NCBI RefSeq assembly: GCF_004000885.1 | Contig: NZ_BIMC01000005.1 | Coordinates: forward strand, 124,001-188,000 | DNA length: 64,000 bases | Reading direction: 5' to 3' | DNA from: Paenibacillus glucanolyticus NBRC 15330 | GTDB lineage: Bacteria > Bacillota > Bacilli > Paenibacillales > Paenibacillaceae | Part shown: positions 9,565 to 21,848 of the stretch, in pieces | Layout of the letters: each line of letters opens with the position of its first letter | Position numbering within the stretch: the first letter of the stretch is position 1 | Notes under the pieces: generated by a model | Databases searched by the model: none | The model's input: the letters and a program-made list of their open reading frames with translations, nothing else | Told to the model about the DNA's origin: nothing | Made by a program: the position numbers and the translations under genes

Positions 9565-10409
9565 GTGCCCTGACTTACTTTCCGAAGTTCCGACATCTTG
9601 ATTCCAATCTGCCAATAATAAACGGAACGAGCAAAGGCATAGTGGAAACCGGCGGATCCATCAAGAAAGCCGAGTTTAACAATGTATGAGTGTATAAATG
9701 CAACGACCCATTTCAGCGGCATTCGATCAAAAAGCTTTTTCTGAAGACTGCGGATAAAGATTTGGGATTCGTTCAGATTACGGAAACCACCATTAGAGCG
9801 GACAACAGCCTCCCAATCCGAGTAGCGATTATGCTTCGCAAAATAGTCAAACAGGGAATCATGATCATAGTGCACCATGCAGTTGCCCAGCACCCCGGTA
9901 CCTCCATCGATTTGAGGCTGATAATGCCCTTCCACTTCCCACATATTCGACGCAGACAGATCGTTATGATCCAAAAACCTGCCTTGGCTACGGTGAAACA
10001 GTACAAGCTTATACATCCTGTGCCCATGCTTGAGCACTTTGTTCATGAAAACATAGTCGTATGCTACGAAGTAACCTGCGGCCAATGTCTGCTTACTCTG
10101 AAACATATCCATCATTTCGGCAACCAGCTTTGGAGTAGCTTCTTCATCAGCATCAACATAAAACACATAGTCGTTTCGGAATGGCAATTCCTCAAGGCAC
10201 CATTGCTTCTTCTTGGGGTACTGACCATTCCAAGTGAAATTGATTACATGAGCACCCATTTCCCTTGCTATAGTACAGGTTCGATCCGTGCTGTTGGAAT
10301 CGACGACGAATATTTCATCAAAAGCAGATACCGAAGCCAGACATTTCGCGATATTTTTTTCTTCGTTCTTTGTCATGATAATGACGGACACCGGAATTTT
10401 ATTTTTCAT
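9561..10409 (-). CDS. Glycosyltransferase family 2, second GT of operon
   Basis: This 282-residue GT-A enzyme begins IPVSVIIMTKNEEKNIAKCL, with the nucleotide-binding stretch FDEIFVVDSNSTDRT and a DxD-type motif FYVDADEEAT near residue 90. The start at 10407-10409 follows AAGGTG and overlaps the end of the upstream GT2 gene by eleven bases; a much longer open frame upstream is the shadow of that gene. It resembles the LgtF/WaaE group of GT2 enzymes. It probably adds one sugar to the lipid-linked repeat unit on the cytoplasmic face. Donor and acceptor unknown. Confidence 0.9.
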   Translation of the reverse strand: MKNKIPVSVIIMTKNEEKNIAKCLASVSAFDEIFVVDSNSTDRTCTIAREMGAHVINFTWNGQYPKKKQWCLEELPFRNDYVFYVDADEEATPKLVAEMMDMFQSKQTLAAGYFVAYDYVFMNKVLKHGHRMYKLVLFHRSQGRFLDHNDLSASNMWEVEGHYQPQIDGGTGVLGNCMVHYDHDSLFDYFAKHNRYSDWEAVVRSNGGFRNLNESQIFIRSLQKKLFDRMPLKWVVAFIHSYIVKLGFLDGSAGFHYAFARSVYYWQIGIKMSELRKVSQGT

Positions 10410-11195
10410 AAGAAAAGCGCACCTTCTTATAGAATTTAGGAAAGCTATGTTTAACCAAACGAACACCCCAATGCAGCAATGCAACGGCAACACGAAGGAT
10501 GATCGGCATCCCAAGAATAGTCTTGCGGATAAACCATTGATCCCTCTGACCTTGCCTATGCTGTATTTGTGAGACTCCACCCTGTTCAAAAATACATAAG
10601 GGCTCCGGAATGTATGCTGCAGTTCCACCTCTTACCAACAGTTCTGCCGTCAAAGCGTAATCGGCTCCAATGGGATATTCAAGGCGATACCTGATGCTGT
10701 GCAGGCTTCCCAGCCTGAAAGCCATGGACTGATGATGCGTAAACATGCCGTACCACATTCGCTTATGACTGCGGGCTGCTTTGTATAACAGTTCACCGAA
10801 GGTTGTTTCCTCAAGTGCATCGCCATACAGCAAATCGGGTAGGTGATTTCGTAAGGCCTGCACTTGAAGCAAGTCTCCAGTCAAATGATCATGAAACTGA
10901 TCCCCGGAATTCATGAAGACAACGTAACGACCTTTACAATGTTCCAGCCCTTTATTCATGGCATCGTAGATGCCTTGATCTGGTTCACTGATAAAAGACA
11001 ACCGTTCATCTTCAATACTCTGAAGAAAAACCAGCGTACCGTCGTCTGATTGTCCATCCACTACGATCCACTCCAACGAGATAGATTGGGACCTTACGCT
11101 CTGCCAAGTTTTGATCAGACCCTGCAAATTATTCCTGCAAACCGTGACTACGGACAGAAATACTTCAGATCTGTCTTCTACCCACTGAGTCCGTA

Positions 11196-11199
<4 letters not shown>
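10399..11199 (-). CDS. Glycosyltransferase family 2, WcaA-like
   Basis: This 266-residue GT-A transferase has FLSVVTVCRNNLQGLIKTW near the N-terminus, WIVVDGQSDDGT and the phrase EPDQGIYDAMNKG that marks colanic-acid-type GT2 enzymes. A short hydrophobic segment near the C-terminus may bring it to the membrane. It overlaps the flippase gene by four bases, so the operon is tightly coupled. It likely extends the fucose-containing repeat unit; the exact linkage is unknown. Confidence 0.9.
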
Positions 11200-14607
<3,408 letters not shown>

Positions 14608-14624
14608 ATCTGCCATCTCCTTCA

Positions 14625-15332
14625 TTAAAAAGCATCTTTGGACCCTAGAAACACTCGGACTGTCTTTAGCATAATCCGGATATCCTGGGTCGTAGATTGT
14701 TCGCGGATGTACTGCAAATCCAACTCCACCATTTCATGGAATCCAAGCGCGTTTCTCCCGCTTACCTGCCACAAGCCGGTACAGCCAGGTACTACACTTA
14801 ACCGCTGCATATCATATGGTGTATAGGACTCTACCTCTGTAGGCAGCGGCGGTCTCGGGCCAACAAGGCTCATTTCGCCCCGGAGTACATTCCACAGCTG
14901 TGGAAGCTCATCAAGACTCGTTCTCCGAAGAATACGTCCGACCTTCGTGATCCGAGGGTCGTTCTTCATCTTGAACATAGCACCCTCAATCTCATTTAGA
15001 TGAATCAGTTTTTGTTGCAGCTCCTCCGCGTTTACAACCATGGAACGGATTTTGTACATTTTAAAGATTCTCCCGTTCTTTCCTACGCGGGTCTGAGAGA
15101 AAAACATGGGGCCATGGGGATTTTCGAACTTCATACACAGGAATATGATCATAAATAGAGGCAAGAGCAGAATAAGACCAACTGCAGACAGAATGGCGTC
15201 CCCTACCCTTTTCAGTCGGGAATACCCGATATGGGGCTTCGCTGGAACAAGGTGTACCCCTGTCATCATCGGATATTCTTCTGCTACAACACTCTCCAGC
15301 GTTCTCGTTTCTATCGTCGTCTCTACATTCAT
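14625..15332 (-). CDS. Undecaprenyl-phosphate sugar-1-phosphate transferase (initiating enzyme)
   Basis: This 235-residue bacterial sugar transferase starts repeat-unit synthesis by moving a sugar-1-phosphate, often glucose or galactose, onto undecaprenyl phosphate. One membrane segment (about 48-68) is followed by the catalytic domain with [33 protein letters not shown] and LVGPRPPLP. It belongs to the short single-domain type (EpsL/PglC-like core) without the four extra N-terminal membrane segments of WcaJ/WbaP. It follows galU by 16 bases, consistent with glucose-1-phosphate from UDP-glucose as the first sugar (inferred). Confidence 0.93.
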   Translation of the reverse strand: MNVETTIETRTLESVVAEEYPMMTGVHLVPAKPHIGYSRLKRVGDAILSAVGLILLLPLFMIIFLCMKFENPHGPMFFSQTRVGKNGRIFKMYKIRSMVVNAEELQQKLIHLNEIEGAMFKMKNDPRITKVGRILRRTSLDELPQLWNVLRGEMSLVGPRPPLPTEVESYTPYDMQRLSVVPGCTGLWQVSGRNALGFHEMVELDLQYIREQSTTQDIRIMLKTVRVFLGSKDAF

Positions 15333-15348
15333 GGCTTGACCTGGTCTC

Positions 15349-16242
15349 CTATCTAGCCAACGTTCGATTCTTATGTATCATTTGCTCAAGTCCATGCAGT
15401 AATGGAAGACGCAGCTCATCTTTCATCAATGCGAACTCAACCGATGTAAGAATAAACCCGAGCTTCTCTCCAACGTCATAGCGGGTGCCTTCATACTGGT
15501 AGGCGTACACTTCTTCAATGTCAGTCAACTTCTGTATGGCATCCGTCAGTTGGATTTCCCCACCGATTCCTTCCTTCATTTGCTCAAGGTATGAAAATAT
15601 GGCTGGAGTCAGGATATAACGTCCCATGATAGCCAAATTCGATGGAGCTTCATCAGCTTGCGGCTTTTCCACCATTCCTTGTACTCGGGATAATCCCCCA
15701 ATGGTGGGTACAGGGTACGGATCAATGATTCCGTATCGATGCACCTCTTCGGGAGATACGTATTTCACGCCGATGACTGAACTCTGTGTCTGTTCGTACT
15801 GCTCAATCAATTGTTTGATGCACGGCTTATCGGCACGAACAATATCGTCCCCCAGCAGAACGGCAAACGGTTCGTTGCCTATAAACTTTCGTGCGCACCA
15901 TACAGCATGACCCAGCCCTTTGGGTTCCTTCTGACGAATATAATGAATGTCCGCCATTCGTGAAGGACGCTGTACCTCATGAAGCAAATCAAGTTTCTTG
16001 GTTTGCCTCAACTTATGCTCTAGCTCAAATGCATGATCAAAATGATCCTCAATTGCCCGCTTGCCTTTACCTGTGACGATAATAATGTCCTCAATACCTG
16101 ACTCTATTGCCTCTTCCACAATGTACTGGATAGTTGGTTTATCCACGATCGGAAGCATCTCTTTGGGCATTGCCTTGGTTGCTGGCAAAAATCGAGTACC
16201 CAGTCCGGCAGCAGGTATGATAGCTTTTTTAATGGTTGCCAT
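15349..16242 (-). CDS. galU: UTP-glucose-1-phosphate uridylyltransferase
   Basis: This enzyme makes UDP-glucose from UTP and glucose-1-phosphate. The 297 residues carry [21 protein letters not shown] at the start and the substrate-binding stretch around [14 protein letters not shown] in the middle. The ATG at 16240-16242 has GAGGAGGG seven bases upstream; an in-frame start nine codons earlier lacks a site. It is the first gene after the structured RNA, so full expression probably depends on that element. A housekeeping galU elsewhere in the genome is likely, making this an operon-dedicated copy. Confidence 0.95.
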   Translation of the reverse strand: MATIKKAIIPAAGLGTRFLPATKAMPKEMLPIVDKPTIQYIVEEAIESGIEDIIIVTGKGKRAIEDHFDHAFELEHKLRQTKKLDLLHEVQRPSRMADIHYIRQKEPKGLGHAVWCARKFIGNEPFAVLLGDDIVRADKPCIKQLIEQYEQTQSSVIGVKYVSPEEVHRYGIIDPYPVPTIGGLSRVQGMVEKPQADEAPSNLAIMGRYILTPAIFSYLEQMKEGIGGEIQLTDAIQKLTDIEEVYAYQYEGTRYDVGEKLGFILTSVEFALMKDELRLPLLHGLEQMIHKNRTLAR

Positions 16243-16317
16243 TGTACTTCCCTCCTCTATCCTTATCATTTCGTGTGTACTGGAAGATTGGTTGTCGTGT
16301 ATGCCGAGTGCTTAAGC

Positions 16318-16445
16318 GAGGGCATCTAACCCTGCCTCACTTTATGCCCTTGACGATGAACGTCTAAGGCATCCTTCATTACGGATGCCCACAGCATAAT
16401 CGAGTGCCTACGGTGGTAGAGGTTCAGTAGGCATCACCTGATGTA
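16318..16445 (-). ncRNA. EAR / epsC-type RNA element (processive antitermination RNA)
   Basis: The 220-bp gap between the chain-length gene and galU has no ORF but strong nested pairing on the transcript. GCCTAC pairs with GTAGGC, GGCATCC with GGATGCC, GACG with CGTC, and GGGCAT with ATGCCC. This is where the eps-associated RNA (Rfam epsC motif) occurs in Bacillales eps operons, within the operon near the kinase/modulator genes. There it lets RNA polymerase read through distant terminators. Assignment rests on position and stem pattern, not on a covariance-model search. Confidence 0.72.
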
Positions 16446-16463
16446 TGCTATCTTAAAATCCTA

Positions 16464-17225
16464 TCAATCAGACGCGTTAACGATAGCTTTACCGGACCCT
16501 GGAGGTTCTACCGGGCTGCGTCTGGAAACGGATCCGCCTCTCGCTTTGAAATCACTTGATTTGAAATGCTGTATGACAGCAAGAGTTGGAAGTCCAAGAA
16601 CCATCTCGACCTCTTTGTCAGTACGGATAGAATCATCCAAATATTCGAGCAAGAAGCAGAAGCCAATCGACAGCATAAGTGACACTACGAAAGCAATCAC
16701 CACATACAGCAATGGGCTTGGAGTGACTGGTTTGGGATCTGCATTATTTTCATACAGAATCGTTATGTTTCCACCCGGAATGATAGAGGAGATTTCGGAT
16801 TTAAATACATCAGCAACGGCCTTTGATACTTTAAGGGCACCTTCATAGCTATAATCTCTGACAGATATCGTCATAACCGGTGTATCCTGCACCGAATCAA
16901 CCACCATCATATCGATCAAATCTTTCACAGTGAGTTTCAATTCCGGATGCTGCTCAACGACCTTCTCCAAAATCACGCTCGTTCCGATAATTTCCTTGTA
17001 TGTATAAACCAAGCGCATCCCCATATCCATGTCATCTGAACTAAGGACAGACTTTTTCTCCTCTGTTTTGTTTGTCACAATCATCTTGTTGCTTGCTTCA
17101 TATTGAGGTTCAACCATTCGATAGCTGTAAAATCCAACGAGTACGCAGACCACAGCAACAACAAGGAGAATTAGCCATAGTCTTTTTTTCAAAACGGTAG
17201 CATACTCCTTAAGTTCAAGTTCCAC
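16464..17225 (-). CDS. Polysaccharide chain-length / BY-kinase modulator protein (Wzz, CpsC/YveK type)
   Basis: This membrane protein sets polymer chain length and activates a cognate tyrosine kinase. The 253 residues have a transmembrane segment near 20-40, an extracellular domain, and a second segment near 180-205 preceded by the proline-rich DPKPVTPSP. I chose a GTG start at 17223-17225, giving MELELKEYATVLKKR as in homologues. GGAGG lies seven bases upstream, while earlier ATGs have no such site. It is the first gene after the regulated promoter. Its kinase partner is not next to it but about 6 kb upstream, beyond the peptide cassette. Confidence 0.9.
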   Translation of the reverse strand: MELELKEYATVLKKRLWLILLVVAVVCVLVGFYSYRMVEPQYEASNKMIVTNKTEEKKSVLSSDDMDMGMRLVYTYKEIIGTSVILEKVVEQHPELKLTVKDLIDMMVVDSVQDTPVMTISVRDYSYEGALKVSKAVADVFKSEISSIIPGGNITILYENNADPKPVTPSPLLYVVIAFVVSLMLSIGFCFLLEYLDDSIRTDKEVEMVLGLPTLAVIQHFKSSDFKARGGSVSRRSPVEPPGSGKAIVNASD

Positions 17226-17261
17226 TAAATTTCCTCCGTCCATAAGCAAATGTTCTTTTCC

Positions 17262-17276
17262 GATACAATTCGTATC
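17262..17276. promoter_or_regulatory. Regulon palindrome, downstream operator of the polysaccharide operon
   Basis: GATACAATTCGTATC lies in the 5' leader, 35 bp (centre to centre) downstream of the copy inside the promoter. The same 35-bp spacing occurs in the PilZ-like/kinase promoter, about 3.3 helical turns. Confidence 0.7.
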
Positions 17277-17289
17277 ATATAGCATCTTC

Positions 17290-17318
17290 AATTTACGATA
17301 CAATTCGTATCATGTCAA
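17290..17318 (-). promoter_or_regulatory. Promoter of the exopolysaccharide operon with operator in its spacer
   Basis: On the minus strand: TTGACA (17313-17318), a 17-bp spacer and TAAATT (17290-17295). The palindrome GATACGAATTGTATC fills the spacer (17297-17311). A protein bound here would block RNA polymerase. The start point would be near 17283, leaving a leader of about 58 nt to the GTG of the chain-length gene. Confidence 0.72.
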
Positions 17319-17347
17319 TACTGAATTGGTCTTATTTACCTATTAAC

Positions 17348-17362
17348 GATACATTTTGTTAC
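17348..17362. promoter_or_regulatory. Degenerate regulon palindrome upstream of the polysaccharide promoter
   Basis: GATACATTTTGTTAC differs from the consensus palindrome only in one half (GTTAC for GTATC). It lies 51 bp from the promoter operator, upstream of the -35 box, and may be an auxiliary site. Confidence 0.4.
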
Positions 17363-17438
17363 ACAATCAGAAGATATCTCACAATATTTCAGCATATTTT
17401 CTAGGCATGAAAGCGTACACAAATATAAATACAGGATA

Positions 17439-17475
17439 ATAAAAAAAGAAAAACGCCTCCTTTCGGCAAGCGTTT
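17439..17475 (-). terminator. Terminator of the peptide/exporter operon
   Basis: On the minus strand AAACGC pairs with GCGTTT around a small CC-GAAA-GG hairpin, followed by TTTTTCTTTTTTT. It lies 45 bp after the DUF1854 stop and before the polysaccharide promoter, so the two operons are separate units. Confidence 0.75.
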
Positions 17476-17519
17476 ACATAATTTGGTACTCTTTTCATTT
17501 AAATTGTGAGTCCATATAA

Positions 17520-18011
17520 CTAAATGATTTTATTCCAAAATAGCTTGCTGCGTTTGTCGAGGCGCGACACATGTAGAGCAAATCGCCTTCCATCGGTATC
17601 TCGAATGATGTATGTTTCGTTTGATAGTATGTCTATATTCTCTTGGGGTTGGTTCGTACGAAACGCAACCTTGCCATAACTGGTCTCCACATCCCATAAC
17701 CAATGGTTACCCTGACGTTTGATCATCTTGATTGCAACAACTTTAGGAATCATATAGCGGCGCTCAAGATCCTCCCGTACCGCAGCTTGGCTTGATATAT
17801 CTAACTCACTTAACGAATGAATTAGGTGAATCTCTTGATGCGATGCGGTTCGCACAGAAATATACCTCTCCGGCTCTGTAACTGGAAATGTGAGAACGAG
17901 GTATATATCACTGACCGGCTCTCCATTCATAACAGCCTCCAGTACCCCTTCCTCATTCCGATAAAACCGAAGCCCTGAACCCTTATGTCGTATTCCCCTG
18001 CTTATTCTCAC
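17520..18011 (-). CDS. DUF1854-like partner protein of the exporter
   Basis: This protein of about 163 residues resembles DUF1854. Marks of the family are the block ERRYMIPKVVAIKMI, a W-x-V-x-T-x-x-G pattern and ILSNETYIIRDTDGRRF. In other bacteria DUF1854 genes lie next to an ABC transporter, noted near cyanophycin genes, and the function is unknown. Here the GTG at 18009-18011 shares one base with the TAG of the ABC gene, and AGGAGG lies just upstream. An in-frame ATG ten codons earlier is possible but poorly placed. Tight coupling suggests the two products act together in export. The family call is by pattern only. Confidence 0.7.
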   Translation of the reverse strand: MRISRGIRHKGSGLRFYRNEEGVLEAVMNGEPVSDIYLVLTFPVTEPERYISVRTASHQEIHLIHSLSELDISSQAAVREDLERRYMIPKVVAIKMIKRQGNHWLWDVETSYGKVAFRTNQPQENIDILSNETYIIRDTDGRRFALHVSRLDKRSKLFWNKII

Positions 18012-20257
18012 TATCTCGCAACCTCCTGCATCGGTATCCATACCTCTCTGCCTGACGCCCCCTGTGCAGCATGAAGCAAACGATGGTATACCCCTCCGCG
18101 ATTGAGCAGCTCCTCATGACTTCCGCTTTCGACAAGTCTTCCTCCTTCAAGAACCAAAAGCCGGTCTGCGCGCTGTAGGGTTGACAGGCGATGGGCAATC
18201 ACAATGGTCGTCCTCCCTTGAATCACCTTATCCATTGCTTCCTGAATGGCCGCTTCGGTCTCAACATCTACGGAAGATGTTGCTTCATCCAGAATGAGGA
18301 TCGGTGGATCGAGTAATACAGCTCTTGCAATCGCTATTCGCTGCCGCTCTCCCCCAGACAGACGGTGTCCACGCTCTCCTACCTTTGTCTCATAGCCATG
18401 AGGGAGTCGGCATATAAAATCATGTGCATTTGCGGTCATTGCTGCCTGTATAATATCCTGTGCTTCAGCTTCAGGATTTCCGTAAGCGATATTCTGTGCA
18501 ATCGTACCATCAAAGAGGAAGGTTTCCTGAAAGACAACACCGATATTTTTGCGCAGTTCCTCTTGTCTGATGCTGCTAAGGCGACGGCCATCCAGTAATA
18601 TCTCCCCCTCATCCGGATCATAGAAGCGGCATAATAGATGAATCAAAGTCGACTTGCCCGCCCCGGAGGGACCGATTAAGCCTATCATTTCACCAGGTGC
18701 AATATGGAGATCGATTCCATGCAAAATTCGTCTATCTTTCGCATAACCAAACCCCACATGGTTGTATCTAATCTCTCCCCGGACTTTGCTAAGTGGCTGC
18801 GCTTCCTCGTCGTCCGTCACTTCGGCTGGAGTATGGATCACCTCAAAAATTCGTTCTGCGGATCCAAGCACCTCATTTATCCAGCTTGCGGACTGCGCCA
18901 ACCATTTAACAGGTCCGAAAAACATGATCAGATAAGTTGCATATGCACTCAAGGTTCCGACAGTCATGCCACCTTCCAGAACTTTTCGTCCTCCGGCAAA
19001 CCAGATAAGCGCAACAAATAATGAAATAAACAACGTCAGTACGGGTGTCATGAACATCCATAAATTCTGTATGGATATCATGCGGTTTACAAATCGAGAA
19101 TTTGCCTTATCAAAACGCTCTTTCTCATCATTTTCCTTAGAGAAAGCTTTAATGATCCGTATTCCCTGAAGGGCTTCTCCAACCATATTTTGAACATGAA
19201 TAGACGACTGCCACTGGGAATACCACATTTCTCTCACCTTGGGCCACAGACGCATCACGAATAGTCCAAGCGGTGGAAGCGGTATTAGAATCATCAAGGT
19301 CATACGCCAATCCAAATAGAACAGCATCCCCAGAATAAAGAGGGCTGATAACAATTGCGACGTCAGATGAACTATGCCTTGGGACATAAAATCCTTGATG
19401 GTATCGGTATCCTGGTTAATGCGTCCAATATATTGAGAAACCTGACGGTTATCAAAAAAACGCATGGATTGCTTCATCAGGGCATGAAACATATCTCTCC
19501 GAAGTTCACCCAGAAAACGCCCACCGATCGAAATCGCAGTATAGCCTTCAATCATTTGCAGCAGGGCTTGTAAAATGTAAATCCCCGCGAGCAAACCAGA
19601 CATCCATAATAAATGAGAGGAAACGCCACCCATACCGACAGGTGCTGATATCCCGTCAATAATCCATTTGATTATATACGGAGGGGCAAGTGATACAAGA
19701 ACCGTAAGGATAACGATAATTCCCATCACAATCATAGAAGCACTATAGGCTCTACTCCGCTGAAGAAGATGAGACACGGTACTCCATTTACGGTTACAAC
19801 GCATACAGGAATCCTTAGCAGATCTCATAACGCGCCCACAATGGGCACAGGTTTTATTTCTATCCTTCAAATCGTTGCGTTTATCCGTGGTGAATGAATC
19901 TTTCGATACCCACTGTTCAACCCGTGATAGAGCCTTACGACAGGAATCGAGATGCATTTCCGTGAACCGAAGAATTTCAACCGGACCTTTAGCTGTCGAA
20001 GCCACAAGATAGCCACCGCCCAGAGCCTCAATCAATCTAATGTTTTCAACATTCTGCTTGGGAATGTGCAGGATTTGTCTCCCTTCACGATCCAGTACGA
20101 GAAGCTTGGAAGCAGTAAACAAAACCTGTAATTGTTCAAACTGCATATTGCGGTTCAAGTCTCCCTGTAATGTCAGCCATGCTTCTTCCATGCCAAATAA
20201 TCCCGAATTACCAGATGCGCTCGATTCTCGTCTTCTTATTCCCCTCATAATCAACAC
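18011..20257 (-). CDS. ABC exporter (fused membrane and ATPase domains) with extra N-terminal domain and zinc ribbon
   Basis: This 748-residue half-transporter has, in order: an N-terminal sensor-like domain (about 20-115), a zinc ribbon with C137, C140, C151 and C154, six transmembrane segments (about 170-470), and a nucleotide-binding domain. The latter carries GPSGAGKST, signature LSGGERQRIAIARA and Walker B ILILDEATSSVD. No C39 protease domain is present, so leader removal must be done by another protein, probably the S26 peptidase upstream. The start is uncertain: GTG at 20257 or ATG three codons later, neither with a strong site. It likely exports the modified small peptide encoded upstream (inferred). 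Confidence 0.88.
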   Translation of the reverse strand: MLIMRGIRRRESSASGNSGLFGMEEAWLTLQGDLNRNMQFEQLQVLFTASKLLVLDREGRQILHIPKQNVENIRLIEALGGGYLVASTAKGPVEILRFTEMHLDSCRKALSRVEQWVSKDSFTTDKRNDLKDRNKTCAHCGRVMRSAKDSCMRCNRKWSTVSHLLQRSRAYSASMIVMGIIVILTVLVSLAPPYIIKWIIDGISAPVGMGGVSSHLLWMSGLLAGIYILQALLQMIEGYTAISIGGRFLGELRRDMFHALMKQSMRFFDNRQVSQYIGRINQDTDTIKDFMSQGIVHLTSQLLSALFILGMLFYLDWRMTLMILIPLPPLGLFVMRLWPKVREMWYSQWQSSIHVQNMVGEALQGIRIIKAFSKENDEKERFDKANSRFVNRMISIQNLWMFMTPVLTLFISLFVALIWFAGGRKVLEGGMTVGTLSAYATYLIMFFGPVKWLAQSASWINEVLGSAERIFEVIHTPAEVTDDEEAQPLSKVRGEIRYNHVGFGYAKDRRILHGIDLHIAPGEMIGLIGPSGAGKSTLIHLLCRFYDPDEGEILLDGRRLSSIRQEELRKNIGVVFQETFLFDGTIAQNIAYGNPEAEAQDIIQAAMTANAHDFICRLPHGYETKVGERGHRLSGGERQRIAIARAVLLDPPILILDEATSSVDVETEAAIQEAMDKVIQGRTTIVIAHRLSTLQRADRLLVLEGGRLVESGSHEELLNRGGVYHRLLHAAQGASGREVWIPMQEVAR

Positions 20258-20267
20258 AACTTTCTAT

Positions 20268-20705
20268 TTATAGCCTTCTGAACGACAAATACCGCCTCAC
20301 CATCTTTGGCCACAGCGGTATGTTAAGTGTTATCCAGGTTAGCAATGACAACTTCCAATGATGGGCCGGAATCCAGCCTTTTTTCTTATACGTGCCCGTG
20401 AAACACCCCAGAATCCGAGCGGCATTTACCGGTTCATCAGGGACAATATTCGTATCCCCTTTAAATATGTACTGTTTCGAATCGCCTTCCCCTTGAATAT
20501 CATAAAGACGATGACAGACGAGCTTTCCCTCTGTGGTAATGAAGAGATATACTTCACCGATCCGGAGTCCGTCATGGCTGAACGCCTCAAAGGAGCTGCG
20601 CTCCCCTTCCATCATGAAGGGAAACATACTGCGTCCCCAGGAGGGAAGCTCGATCCCTCCGCGTCTAGTCAACCATTCGGTCACGATTTTGGTCTCATCC
20701 ATCAT
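20268..20705 (-). CDS. S24/S26-family peptidase with Ser/His pair (SipW/archaeal-like)
   Basis: This 145-residue protein has the signal-peptidase serine motif GRSMFP (Ser26), then VCHRL with a histidine (His65) where bacterial type I enzymes have lysine, and FKGDTN...D90. The Ser/His form is known from ER, archaeal and SipW-type signal peptidases. Hydrophobic stretch LSLLTWITLNIPLW near 118-131 may be a C-terminal membrane contact; no N-terminal anchor is seen. Its start overlaps the PqqD-like gene. It is a candidate leader protease for the 34-residue peptide, since no lasso B2 protease is encoded. Confidence 0.8.
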   Translation of the reverse strand: MMDETKIVTEWLTRRGGIELPSWGRSMFPFMMEGERSSFEAFSHDGLRIGEVYLFITTEGKLVCHRLYDIQGEGDSKQYIFKGDTNIVPDEPVNAARILGCFTGTYKKKGWIPAHHWKLSLLTWITLNIPLWPKMVRRYLSFRRL

Positions 20706-20976
20706 ATTTCAGCAGACCGCTGCCTAACAGCTGCTCTATAAAGGAGTTCACATCTTGTTCAGCAGTATGACGATCAATCTCATACTCTTCGGCAATTTTC
20801 TCAATGATCTCATCAATGAGTCCATATTCAGGGATGATGCTCCATATATAACCTCCAAGCTCATTCAACTTGGTCGCCACATGCTCCTTCATATTTAGCA
20901 GAATCCATTCACTGCCAATCATTTCGCTCTCAACATGTTCATTCCTTCTCAGCAGCTTCGTTTGTGTTTGACTCAT
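20695..20976 (-). CDS. PqqD-like peptide-binding (RRE) protein
   Basis: This 93-residue protein is typical of PqqD: LNELGGYIWSIIPEYG followed by a helix pair and FIEQLLGSGLL. PqqD-like RiPP recognition elements bind leader peptides and hand them to modifying enzymes; in lasso clusters the same fold is called B1. The ATG at 20974-20976 overlaps the HprK-like stop as ATGA, with GAGAGGA upstream. Its expected ligand is the leader of the 34-residue peptide two genes upstream, which has the matching Y-x-x-P-x-I-x-x-x-G pattern (inferred). Confidence 0.88.
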   Translation of the reverse strand: MSQTQTKLLRRNEHVESEMIGSEWILLNMKEHVATKLNELGGYIWSIIPEYGLIDEIIEKIAEEYEIDRHTAEQDVNSFIEQLLGSGLLKYDG

Positions 20977-21764
20977 GAAATCCTCTCCCAAAACGTATCA
21001 TTTTTCTGAAAATAGAGCTGGTACGATGGAACCTGCTGTACCACTTTCTTGCATAAAGCGATCATGTTTCTTGTTTCCTTTGCATCGTGGCGCCAATAAA
21101 ATACCTTATCCAACATAAGAGCGAATCCATCTAACGGTGTAATTGAAATACGCTCAACGTCAGGTGATTGAATAATATAATGAATACCGTATAATTTCGC
21201 CTCTTCAAGTTCACAGGGATTCTCCATCTCGCTACGAAATGGAGAATCGTAAACGGTCACACGTCCGTTTTCTTCTATGTACAGAAACGTAGCTTCATCA
21301 GATAAAATCGGACGCGGACGCGACAACTCAGCTACAGTAGACTTCCCTGCACCGGATTGGCCTGCAAACATCCATGCTTTGCCTTCATGAATCACACAAG
21401 AGGAATGGATCAGCAGCCCGCGCGCTCCATGGATTAGCCATGAGCTATACAAGTTAATAAGTGCATGCTTCAAGGCAAACTCATCATAGATATGAATTTC
21501 CGCCGAGCTGTAATCCCGGGATGAAACCATATGATAGTCGCAGCGCTGGAAAGTAACCGAATGGTCGGATGCGGAAATATGGACAGGTCCTTCATCAAAG
21601 GGCTTTCCGTACCCATCCTGAATACGAACATACAGGTCAGCCTGCGGCTCCTGATGTTGAATATTGGATATCCTGAACCGCCGCTTGACAAATTCAGCCA
21701 TTCGTTCTGATTGTGTTTTGAAGGATATCCGGGACTTTCCGACTATTGCAGTAGCTACAAACAT
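20973..21764 (-). CDS. HprK-like kinase of peptide-modification type
   Basis: This 263-residue protein has the HPr kinase C-terminal fold: Walker A GQSGAGKST at about 135-143 and ILSDEA at about 153-158. The N-terminal region is unlike the HPr kinase of central metabolism. Relatives in lasso clusters, such as those of paeninodin, phosphorylate a serine of the precursor, and others form small sets with PqqD and a nucleotidyltransferase near polysaccharide loci. I chose the ATG at 21762-21764 with GAGGT seven bases upstream; the GTG seven codons earlier has no site. The probable substrate is the peptide encoded just upstream (inferred). Confidence 0.87.
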   Translation of the reverse strand: MFVATAIVGKSRISFKTQSERMAEFVKRRFRISNIQHQEPQADLYVRIQDGYGKPFDEGPVHISASDHSVTFQRCDYHMVSSRDYSSAEIHIYDEFALKHALINLYSSWLIHGARGLLIHSSCVIHEGKAWMFAGQSGAGKSTVAELSRPRPILSDEATFLYIEENGRVTVYDSPFRSEMENPCELEEAKLYGIHYIIQSPDVERISITPLDGFALMLDKVFYWRHDAKETRNMIALCKKVVQQVPSYQLYFQKNDTFWERIS

Positions 21765-21848
21765 ATGATCAACCTCAACTTCCACTTATAATAATTCAAT
21801 TCGAGCGAAAACTGTGCATGGAGTCATTAATAAATAAATGTATACCTG

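Noticed and set aside
10410-10628. Longer N-terminus for the second GT2 gene
   Set aside because: The extra 73 residues are the shadow of the upstream GT2 gene and lack homology; the inner ATG has a ribosome-binding site and the usual GT2 start.
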